A stretch of DNA of 64,000 nucleotides from Amyelois transitella (taxonomy: Eukaryota; Arthropoda; Insecta; Lepidoptera; Pyralidae): positions 2,480,001 to 2,544,000 of the forward strand of contig NC_083528.1 of NCBI RefSeq assembly GCF_032362555.1, in the 5' to 3' direction. Positions 37,801-50,200 of the stretch are shown piece by piece; positions within the stretch are counted from its first letter, which is position 1, and every line of letters starts with the position of its first letter. Below the pieces are notes generated by a model. It made no database searches and was not told the origin of the DNA. It was given only the letters and a program-made list of their open reading frames with translations. A program made the translations under genes and the position numbers.

Positions 37801-40800
37801 ATCCTTAGGAAAGATATAGTGTGGTCCTATTTTAAAGTGGGAACCACACGGCACATAAGTTTGGAATGAATGACAAATAAAAAATTACCAGGGGAGCTTA
37901 GATAATACATAGAATAAGGTAGATTGGTTCACATTTTTGATAACAATCACTTAGATAATAGAAGGAGGTAGATTTGTTCACCTTTTTTATACTGACCACT
38001 TAGATTAAAGAAGAAGGTAGATTTGTTCACCTTTTTGATACCCACCATTCGAAACTTCATCTCTCCGATAACCATGATCAGCGACCTCCTTTTGATAATC
38101 ACGAGTCGCAATCTCGTTGGCTTGATGATATCCAAGCGTTGATATCGCGTCTCCTTTCTCATAAACACTATTTTTTATCTCACCCCCCTTCTGATATTGG
38201 TTAGAAATATCATCTTTCTGATATTCCCGACTGTCCATCTCATCTTTCTGGTAACCGTGGCTGGCCATGACATCTTTGAAGCTATAGTTGGAGTTCTGAG
38301 AGGAAGGTCTGAGATGGCTGTCGTCTTTCTCGTATTGGTCCTTGCTGGAGACGATGGATTCTTGCGAGGAACACTGCGAGGTTTCCTCCGGTGCGGTAAT
38401 CTCCGGGGGGGTGGGTTCTGGTGGCGGCGTGGTTTTCGGTGGCGCCACCTGTTGGGGTTGTGGTTCTGGTTCCTGAAATGGTGAGAAGATGTAGTGTAGT
38501 ACTCGTGAAAATATATATATATATATTAGCTGTGCCCGCGACTTCGTCCGCGTGGAATAGTTATTTTGGGCATCATATTTAGGTCAGGCGGTCACGCGTA
38601 TTAGAAAGAACGCTGGTTCGCCGTATTAAATGTTTCGCTGCAAATTGCTTATAACGACTATATCTCAAAACCTATTCGTCTGATTTATATACTGTAAATG
38701 GCAATTTTAGTCTACATGAAAAGCCGAAAGTAATAAACATATTTATTTGGATAAGGATTAATACTGAATTAAAGAAAATTGGTTTCAAAACAACTTATGT
38801 TTATAATGAAAAAATTATCTTAAAAAATGAACATAAAAGTGGTTATTGTAAGTAAACCTTAAGAGATAGATATATGCTCTCGCGGACTTTTTTGTGGCAA
38901 AAAATGAGCACTTCACATCTTTAGTACATTGTTTTACTATATCTTTGTTGGTTTGCGCAGCGTTCGCGTGGAAAGCTCGCAGATGGCCGACTCATTCAAC
39001 TTTCACCTGCATTGTTGACGTTTCCCGTAGGGAATCCGGGATAAAATATAGCCTTCCTCGATAAATAGACTATCTAACAGTGAAAGGATTTTTCAAATCG
39101 GTTCAGTAGTTTCTGAGATTAGCCCGTTTAAACAAACAAACAAAACAAACTCTTCATCTTTATAATATTAGTATAGATATTTCTTATAACTCTATCTTCA
39201 ACTGGAGGCTTCAAGTATATTAATTAGATAATGTACAATTTTTGTATGCCTTTAAGCTAATTTTGGCGCGAATAAAGTCAAGAATGAATGAATGCATGAA
39301 TGAATAAAAGTTTATAAGCATCACACAAAAATAATATTACACTAAAGCGAAGCATCTACTTATTTGTCTCTCTGTCACTTACAGACATACATATAGTCAC
39401 GTCTTTATCCCTTACGGAGTAGAAAGAGCCAATAGTCTTGAAAAGACTGAAAGGTCATGTTCAGTTCTTTTTGGTTTAATGATACAATTGAAATTCAAAT
39501 AGAGACAGGTTGCCAGCCCATCGCCTAAAAGAAGAATCCCAAGTTTAAAAGCTCACTAGCGGAAGAAGGAGTGGTCTTATTCTTTTTTTATTGGTGCCGG
39601 GAATCACACGGCACTACTCTCACAACAATGAGAATTCCATCACATGTGGATTTCTCAAAATCCCGATGATTTCTCTTCCCGCGGGAATTCGGATAAACAC
39701 TCTCTTAGTGTGAGTCTCTCTCTCTCTTTTCCTTTGACCACATAATTAACCGACATGCCAAATTTCAAATCACTAGACCACCGCTTGGTCCACTGTAGTC
39801 AGTCAAGATTTACTTACCTTAAAGTTGATCTTCTTAATTTCCACAACATCCGGTTCCTTGACCGGCGTTTGCACTTCGGGAGTGACTACCTTCTCGTTCA
39901 TCTCCTGTCTCTCCTGCTTTATGTGAATGTTGTTGCCGACAAAGTCATTCTGAAAATCATTAAAAAATATTCAAATTACCTATATTAAAACATTATTGAA
40001 AGTTTGCAAGAAAAGAAGTGTTCCCGGCACCATTAGAAAATGAATGAAGGACCACTAGTAAAAGGCAACTAAAGGATCGGCTTATAAACTTGAGATTCTT
40101 CTATTATGCGACGGGCTAGCAACCGGTCACTATTCGAATCTCACTTCTATCATCAACAAACAGCTGAACGTGACCTACCAGTCTTTCAAGACTGTTGGCT
40201 CTGTCTACCCCGCAAGGGATACAGACGTGATTATATGTATGTATGTAAAGAATAACAGAACAGACATTCCGAACCAAAACAAGAAACATGACTTATTTTT
40301 TTTTTTTTTTAATTATAAAAGGTTCAAAGTTTAGACGTGATTATATGCAAGATTCAATAATAGTTTAATACTAGCTGTTTATTGCACTGCTGAAATACGG
40401 GATACTTTTTGTGTGAAACAAATAACAAACAGACTTTAGATTCTTAACTTTCACTGTAATTTGAACTAAATGCAATACATTTCATTTATTACATTGAATT
40501 ATAAACTATGATCTAAAATGAGTGAACTCGATTACTCAAAATAATAATAATGCAATCAAAAAACAATTCTATTTTTTCTTTTCTTTTTTCTTGTAAAAGA
40601 TGTAAAATCTTTTTAGCGTCTATTACCAGCCATTACTCTTATTAAACCAATGAGTCTTCGTCCGCGTGGAATAGTAATTTTGGGCATCATTGAAGCCCTC
40701 AAGGATGAATAATTTTCTCCGTTCTTTTTTCACAATTTCCATTGTTATTTCGCTCCTAAAAGTAAAAGCGTGATGTGATATAGCCTAAAGCCTTCCTCGA

Positions 40801-41187
40801 TAAATGGTCTATTCAAAACAAAAATAATTTTTCAATTCGAACCAGTACTTCCTGAGATTAGCGCGTTCAAACAAACAAACAAACTCTTCAGCTTTATAAT
40901 ATTAGTATAGATTACCTGCAGTAGTGAGAGGAAATCTCTGCCTACCCCTCCGGGAAAGAGGCGTGATTTTAAGTATGTATGTATGTATTACCTGAAGCTC
41001 CTTAACATTGATGATCTCCCTCGGCTTCCCGCCCTGTCTCCGCGGCGAGAACTCCATTCTCTTCTCGTCGTCAGTCTCCCTCTCCGTCTTGATGTTCTTC
41101 AGGATGTTCACGTCGAAAAGCTCCTCGCTCTGGGTGGAGTCGGTGGAGTGCTTGCGTTTCTTCTCCTTCTGATAAAAATCATTATAA

Positions 41188-41218
<31 letters not shown>

Positions 41219-44200
41219 TATTAACTGTATATATATATATATATACAATTTAACTGAACTGTGTACTCGAAGTAAAAATTTAAAAAAAAATTACAAACTC
41301 ATTCTCATCTGATGTTGACATATATACATACATTAAATCACGCCTGTTTTGCGGAGGGGTAGGCAGAGACAATGAAGACTACTTCCCTACTACAAAAGTC
41401 CACTTTCCACTTGCCACGATCCCTGCTTAGGTAGGTACTTCTTTCGCTTCATAATGCTGTTTTCACTGTTAGTACTCAAACTAATGTAGGGTATATAACT
41501 CAGAAGAGAGTCATTTGTACTTTTGCCTTCATGGGCATCACACATTTAAATAGAGCATCTTAATAATTTAACCACAGATGCTGTGAAGACTTCTTTCCTA
41601 CTATAGAAGACTACTTTCCGCTTGCCACGATCCCTGCTTACTTCTTTCGCTTCATAATGCTGTTTTAATTGTTAGTACTCAAACTAATGTAGGATACGTA
41701 ACTCAGAAGAGAGTATTTGTATGCCTTCGTGAGCATCACACATTTTAATAGAGCATCCTAATAACTTGACCACAGATGCGATTTTAAAGCTGATAGATTA
41801 AAAATATAAAAAGCTTAACTCACGCCTTTAAAATTGTAAAACTAGTCCTTATAAAGTTATTCTATGATTTTTTTTCAATTATCTCTGATCACCCTTACCT
41901 ACGACGGTTTACCTTAACATAACAGTGGCGCCCAACGTGGGGCAATAAATAAATAAACATACCTTCTTCTTCTTCTTCTCAATTTTTTTCTTTCTCTTCT
42001 CATCGGAGGAGCTCTCCGATGAGCTCTCGCTGGACGAGGACGAGCTGGAGCTGGACTTGGCGCGGGCTTTCTTTTTCTTCTGCGCTTTCTTCAGCTTCAA
42101 CTGCTTTTTCTTCTTTAATTTCTTCTCTTTTTTCTTTTCTGTCGATACGAGGAATTACTTTTCAAACTAAAGTGTTACTCAATAAGATATTTTTTTACCA
42201 ATAGCCAAAAACCTCACAGTGACCCTTACCGTACCTACATTATCTGCAGGTATTATAGGCTATGTATGTAACACAAGCGAAGCCGTGGCGGGCCGCTAGT
42301 ATTTCATAAACCAACCTTTCTCATCGTCGGACTCAGCGTCTGACTTCTCCTTCGCCATTTTCTTCTTCTTCTTATTCTTCTCCTTGAGTTTCCGCAAGTA
42401 TTTCTTGCTGAGCCGCCGGCGTTTGGCCTCCTTTGCTTTTAATTTCTTGTTCGCCTAAAACAATATATATGTACTACTAGTCACACTCCTAGGCTTCGCA
42501 CAGGTAGCATTATTAATTTTCATACAAACTTTCAAAGGTGTGAAAGGTGCAAGACCAGGATGTGTTGCGTCACCTTGGCTGTTCAACCTAAACATGAATA
42601 GATTTTTACAAATTTCAAAAGAGCCTAAAAGTGAATGAAGTATGAACCAGTTATCCGTGAAAATGCTGTAGATAGATTTGCCGTAAGTTCAATAATGTGA
42701 TGTTCCATCCATTAATAAAATGAGTAAAAGGCAATTATATTACTCTGTTTATAAGTGAGTAAATTACCTTTTTTTTGCCAATTTTCCTCCGTTTCCGTTC
42801 ATCGTCGCTGTCAGTTTCCGTCCCTGTCACGGAGAGCTTGCGCTTGCGCCGCTCTTTGTCCTTCACTCTTTTGCTGCAACAATTCAAAGTGTGAAGTGAT
42901 CGAAATTGATAAAAATTTCGTCAGCAAATAGTTATGTGCATAAAGTTTAAATAAATTAATAAGCATCCACTATAAACAAAACCACAAACTACCTTTTATT
43001 ATCGTCTTCCTCCACTTCAGACTCTTGGCTCCAGCCCTCGCTGCTCAGCTTGATCTTCTTCGTTTTCTTCTTATCTTCTCCATCGTCCTCCTTCTTCTTC
43101 TTCCTCGACTGTCTAACCGGCGTCGTGTCGGGAGGCGTGTCTGGTTTACTATCGCTCACTTCCGGCCAGACTGCTTCCATAAATCTAGAAGTATTGAGGC
43201 AAGTTACTAAGTCACGATACCTGCTTACTCCATCCACATGCATCATTTTTTTTTCATGCAAACTCGTCTCTGCCGTGCCGTGTTATTCCCAGCACTTTAG
43301 ATTTGGAGCAGTCCATCTCTTTCGTGTGGTTCTTTCGTTCTCAGCCGTGTGGTTCCCGGCACCAATACAAAAAATAATTGGACCACTCCATATCTTTCCC
43401 ATAAATGTCGTAAAAGGCGGCTTACAAACTTGGGATTCTTTACTTAGGCGATGGACTAGTAACCTGTCACTATTAAGCCTATCCCTTAGTCGCCTTTTAC
43501 GACATCCATGGGAATGAGGTAGAGTGGTCCTATTCTTGTTTTTAATTTGTGCCGGGAACCACACGGCACTGTTTTGATAGAATAAATCAATCTTAAAAAA
43601 ATGGTAAACAAATAATCTCTGTAAACAAATCTCACTGGCTTACTCCCTCACCTTTGATACTCCCTGTCGAGGTAAATCTCCTCGTTCCGCGGCGTGTCGC
43701 TACGTCTGTTCACTCTGGGGTCCTTGACAGAGTCGGCCTGCTCGTCGTTCTCCCACTCGTTGGTGAGCGGGATGCTGTGCTCTGTGAGGCTGGACGACTG
43801 GCGCGGGTACCACTGCTGAGACGCTGGGCAGGGACCTTCTACGATTCTACGGAGATTATTTAAATGATTATTTAAAACAGGTCATTTTTAAGTTTTATCG
43901 ATAAGAGGAGTTGTATCGATTTATTAATAGCTGTGAAGAGAGAGACTTGTGTATTTCATGTTAGCGTCAACGACTTTGTTTTTTTTTTTTACTTTCACAC
44001 AGACAACAAAAAAATAGAAACCCGACCAGTTCCTTTTTTTTTTTGGTTGATTGGAAGAAATCCTGATTGGGATAAGTCCGCCATTGTACATATAATTCTA
44101 AATCCAATTACTGTTTTATATTTTTATGTACAATAAAGAATTTACAAACAAACAAAACAAAAATAAACACAGAAATATAACGACATGGCAATGAAATCTT

Positions 44201-47200
44201 GTAAAATCATATTTTGAAGCATTTATAAGAATCAATCAGAATGAGTGTTTCTCTGGTGGCAGCGGTGGGGTACTCACTGGTCGCAGCCGTACACGCGGTC
44301 CACGAGCGCCATCTTGCAGGTCTCCAGCTCGCGGTACACCACGGCGCGGTCCTTCACGCAGCTGCAGCGCCGCGGGTTCTCCGCGAACCACAGCTTGGGC
44401 GTCGTGTGGGTCTCTCTGGAACCACACGGTTGTTAGTAGCAACTACTGCAATAATAGCCGAAAACGGAATTAATGTGGAAGAGACAAGTGAAAATGTGTA
44501 CAAGCTTCTTACCGCTCCGGAAAACATGCGTGATTTATTAATGTATGAAGTATGAATAACAGAAAGACGGTGTATTACAAAATTTAGTACTACAAGTATG
44601 TATATAAATAAAGAGGAATCTATCACCATTTGTTTTTATGAAGTAGTCTTGATCTTTACATGGCGACCGTGCCAGTCAGCGCAGACAAGATCGTGCATCA
44701 TACATAAATAGACTTGAAGAGTCAGTCATTTTAGTGATAATTTCAATACTAGAGTCTAGAAGAAGAAAATTTACTAAAGCCTAAAATTAAGAAAAAATGG
44801 GGATAGAAGCGAAGGTCAAAAATCGGCACTTGGGATAGTGCATTACGTAATGAAAGGACTCATAACATAAAAGTCGATATTAGAAAGACTGCCGTCCGAA
44901 AAAGACTTCATACATACATACATAAAATCACGCCTCTTTCCCGGAGGGGTAGGCAGAGACTACCTCTTTCCACTTGCCACGATCTCTGCATACTTCTTTC
45001 GCTTCGTCCACATTCATAACTCTCTTCATACAAGCTCGGCGGTTTCGGGTACTTTTGACCTGACCCTTTACCAGGACGTCCTTAATTTGATCAAGATACG
45101 TTCGTCTAGGTCTTCCCACTCCGACCTTTCCCTCCACACTCTCCTTGTATATCTGCTTAGTCAACCTGCTTTCATTCATCCTCTCCACATGACCGAACCA
45201 TCTTAACATACCCTTTTCTATTCCTGTAACTACATCTTCTTTCACATCACAACATTCCCTTATCACGCTGTTCCTTATCCTGTCACTCAATTTCACACCC
45301 ATCATACTCCTTAACGCTCTCATTTCCACTGCATTTATTCTGCTTTCATGCTTCTTTTGCCATACCCAACTTTCACTCCCATACATTAATGTCGGGACCA
45401 ACACGCCCCTGTGCACAGCCAGTCGAGCCTTTTTGGATAGTTTCTGACTGCTCATAAAGGCATGCAAAGCTCCATTCACCATGTTCCCCGCGTTCACTCT
45501 CCTTTCAATATCACTATCATACTTGCCATCTGATGTAAACTTTGATCCTAGATATACAAACTCTTTCACTTGCTCCACTTTTTCTCCTCCAATCAAAATA
45601 TTACATGCTGTCATTTCTTTCTCCATTTCAAAAACCAGTGTTTTAGTTTTACTTACGTTCACTTTCATTCCTTTCTCTTTTAAAGCTTCATGCATACAGT
45701 TTACCATCTCCTGTATCTCCTCCGCTGATGACGCCAGTATAACCTGATCGTCGGCATAGAGCAGACATTTGACGAGTAACTCATTCATCCTTAATCCACT
45801 TTTAGACTCTTTCAAATCTGTCAAACAGCTATCCATAAATAGGTTGAACAGCCACGGTGACGCAACACATCCTTGCCTAACGCCTTTCTCAATCTTAAAC
45901 CACTCAGTGTGCGCTCCGTTTATCCTGACACAAGCACTCGAATCCTCATATAAGGATTTCAGTGCTCGTATTAAGAGACTGCTCACCCCATGCATAGAAA
46001 GTGCTGACCACAATTCATTCCTCTCAACTCTGTCATAGGCCTTTTCCAGATCTACGAATGTGCAATAGACTTTTTGACTCTTGGCCAAAAACTTTTCGGC
46101 TATGCACCGCAAGGAAAAGACCTGATCAGTACATCCCATTCCCTTTCGAAATTCCGCTTGAGCATCCCATATTTTGTCATTAGTTTCATTCCTGACTCTA
46201 TTAATCAATACCTTAGCATACAATTTGCCGACGACGCTAAGCAGGCTTATACCACGATAATTTTTGCAGTCCAGCTGTGACCCTTTTCCTTTGTAAAGTG
46301 GCACGATAACAGCCTTACACCAATCTTTTGGTACTCGGCCGCTTCTCCAACACAAATTGAAAAGGCAGTACAACTGACTAGCTACTACGCCTTTTCCTGC
46401 TTTAAGCATCTCGACCGACACTATCACACCCAGCAGCCTTTCCCGCTTTCATACTCTTAAGTGCTTCCACAATTTCGAACATTTCAATTTCGCCTTCCAT
46501 CTCATTCTCTTTTTCTTCGCTATAGCAGAAATCTTTCTTATTTCCTTCCTTTTTTTCAAATAAACTTTCAAAATAGTCCTTCCATATCTTTAGTACACAT
46601 TCTTCTCCTTTCACAACGCTACCATCCTGGCATCTGATCCTAAAAAAGACTTCATACTGCAAATAGTCATGACATAAATATAAAAAAAATATACTTACTT
46701 ATAACACTTATTCTTGTCGTGTCTAAATAACAGCGGCTGACAGATCTTCAAGATGAAACTCCAAGTCTCCAGCGACTCCATCGTACTCTTGGACACCTTC
46801 CGTTCCAACGAATCATCCATATCCTTCTCAACAGACAATCTAAAACTATCCGACCTATCAGATTTATACCCGCTCTCTTTGGACTTGTAACCACTCTCCG
46901 ATGACCTATAACCATCAGAGTAAGAACTCTGCTGACTTGTCAAATCCCTCATACGATCATCCAACTCAGGTGTCACAGATTCCCGGTTATCTGGTCTTCG
47001 TATCTCTTCATCTTTAGCAGGAGACATATCGTACTCAACTAAACCTTTGTCCTGACTTAAATCACTCATGTCCTCCTGCTTTATCTCGTTTATCACAGAC
47101 TCCAAAAAGTTCTCATCATCAGCTGTAGTAGGCTCTTGATCACAATCGTAGAGTTTCAAAGAAACTGGTGAATCGTACGGTCTCCGCTTTTTAATAGTCG

Positions 47201-50200
47201 GATTTGCATATTTATCTATTTCCGTGTCCTCGTCGAATATATCTAAAACTTCATCTTCGTTCGAGTCTAATTCGTATTTGAACGAGTCCATGACTGGTTT
47301 TAGTTTTTCTACTTTCACTGGCACATTGACTGAATCAACACTTATTGGTTTATTAACAGTTGCTTTCGAATCCTTAGGTTTTTCAATGACTTCTACATCT
47401 TTCTTAGGTAAATCGTCCGGGAGCGGAATAGAGGCAGTCTCTTGTGCGGTTTTATCGACTACTTTAGGACTAGAACTGTTAGTTTTGTCTTCTGTATCTA
47501 AGGACCAACTATCACACACCAAGTAGTCGTTTAGGTTCACGTCAGTTTCTTTGATGTTCTTTTCTACTTTTTCATTGGCCTTTTCTGTCTTTCTGAATTC
47601 ATCTTTTTTGTTATCTCTACTTTTATCTTTTTTCCTATCTTTACTATCCTTCCTATCTTTACTATAAAACTTGCTTCGATCACTTTTCTTTCTATAGTCA
47701 TTGTGTCTCTTAAACTCAAATCTGTCATGGTTCCACCTATCTTTCTTTGAAGCAGACTCTTTGCTATCTTTTTTATCGTCTTCTTCATCTCCCTTTTCTT
47801 TTTTGCGTTGAAAAGGGTTATCATAGTCAGGTAAAAATTTTGAAAGTTCGAATTTGAAATCCTTGCCTTCTGCCTTAGCTTGTTTCGCTTCACGTATCAA
47901 TTCATCCACTTTAGCTGGATCTGAAATTGAATTTAAATTCATTAAATACTATAAATTACAAAATCAAGCATTATACTTTTACCGCATAGATATTGCTCAA
48001 GATGTAAGTTATGAATATAATCACAATCACTAGTAAAAAGGGTTACACCTTATTAGATATGGTGTGTAATTATGAATCTAAAATAATTATTATGAATCAC
48101 AATAATTTTTTGTACCCAATACCACAAGAAGTATTACCATACTGTCTTAAAAGTTATTTATATATCTATCTATATCACTCAATCTAAGAATGTTTTACTT
48201 AAACCCAAAGTATGTAAATCTACATTTGACACATACATATATTACTTAATCTAACTCTCATTTAGTTAGCGCTTTCAAATTAACCTATATTTTTATGTGT
48301 CAGATGACCTATGTCAGATCCTAAGAAAGGGGTCAACTGAAGCACAAACGTTAAACAATCCACCAATCAAATTAATTAGGCGAATAACAGAGGCTGAGAT
48401 TGGTTGATGTAATACAACTGACTATGTTAATATAATTTAAATTTTAAGCTGATATATTTACTCAATTAATAATAACACAGATTTAATAAGACGATCAAAA
48501 TTTAAGATGAATAATCTAAATTTCAATACAGCTTTAGTTTATAAAATATTTTGTCTCACAAACTTTTTCTCCTTCATGAAGACCTAAAAACTAAAATAGT
48601 ATAGTTTTAAACGTAATAATTAACATACATCTCCCAGTCTTAATAATTACTTACATACAATCACAACAAGAAGTTCTAAAGCATGCAATGATATCAAAAC
48701 GAATATCAAAAACAATAAAGTAATACCAAAAACGTGCATTCTAATTATATTGCAGTAAAAAAGATACTATTCAATTGATTGAAATAATTAAAATAATGAT
48801 GAGAATGATTATTTTTCTAAAGATAATATATAATAGATAAAATAACGCACGAATATTATTATAAGTAATTCAAATTCATCATTAAGCCAGACAGCTGAAC
48901 ATGGTCTTTCAGTCTTCTACAAGACTGTTGGCTCTATCTACACGGTCAGGGTTATAGACGTGATTATAAAAATATTTATGTAAAGTGAGGACAGAGATAA
49001 AATCATGATGAATCATGAAAATGAGGGAACATTTATAAAGTATTTTAGAAACACATTTTTGGCATCACCTCAGCGTCTCACTACTCCATACATTTTCTAA
49101 ACATCCAATAGAAATACTCTCAATGTCTACTGTAACCATTCAGACTCACGGGTCGTCGACCGGCGGTCGCGTTTGGAACGCCTCGCGAACGCGCGGCTAC
49201 CGCGCGGTTTTTGAGCGGGGCACAGGCGGAAACTTCGTGCTACATGCATACCCAAGCATAATGTATGTGGAGGGAATATTCGCAAGCAAAAGAAATGTGC
49301 AAACAAATTGAAGATAATTAAATAAAAAAAAAAACAAAACATTCGCCAGCTGATAGTTAAAACTCACATTTATAACATTCAATGTGCAAAAGTATTGTGC
49401 AAGCAAATCCGTGCAAGATGACTAAGACTAAAATAAAACACTTCCTATATTTTCAAGATATTATTATACAGATAGAGCTGGTGACAGCACTCTCGGCACA
49501 TAAGGTTTACATTCCGAGCCGTTTTTTCAGAAGGTTGCCTTGTTACCGCTTCTTCTGCACTGACGCCTTGGAAGCGGCAGTAAACTTAGTTTTTAAGTAA
49601 TATATTTGACGTCAACCAAGTTGTTAAACCATACGACAATTATTAAGCGATATAATAATATCCTATAATAATGAATAAAAAATTTTGAATTTTGAATTTT
49701 TTTTGTTGGTAGCGCGTATTTGACATGACTCAGATCATCAATCAGAAAAGTGGAATATAATTTCGAAAGTTGCTAAATTCTATTCCACTTGTCTTAATTA
49801 ATTCGTCGCCCGAAACTGTGACCAATTGCGATGATAACATGATTTTATTTGAATCAAAAAATAAAATATCGTGCAATTATCATACGTAGTACATTCGTGT
49901 GGAAAATTAAATATATGAATGCGCAATTCACCTGACAACCTTGATATAACGGGCCACAAGTCATGCTAGATTGTAAAAAAGGTGTCCCATGAAAAAGTAC
50001 TTACCTAAGAATGATTTAATAGGCGGCATGGCCTTAGTTGGCATAGCCTGAACGCTGCTGGACGTGGGGCAGATCAGCCCCAGAGGAATGCCAAGCTCAA
50101 CGAGCTCCATCTTACGCTTCATATCCTCTATTTCTGCTACTTTCTTCTTTTGGATCTCTGTGTAGTTCTCTGAAATTAATATCTTTCTATATATCAGCAT

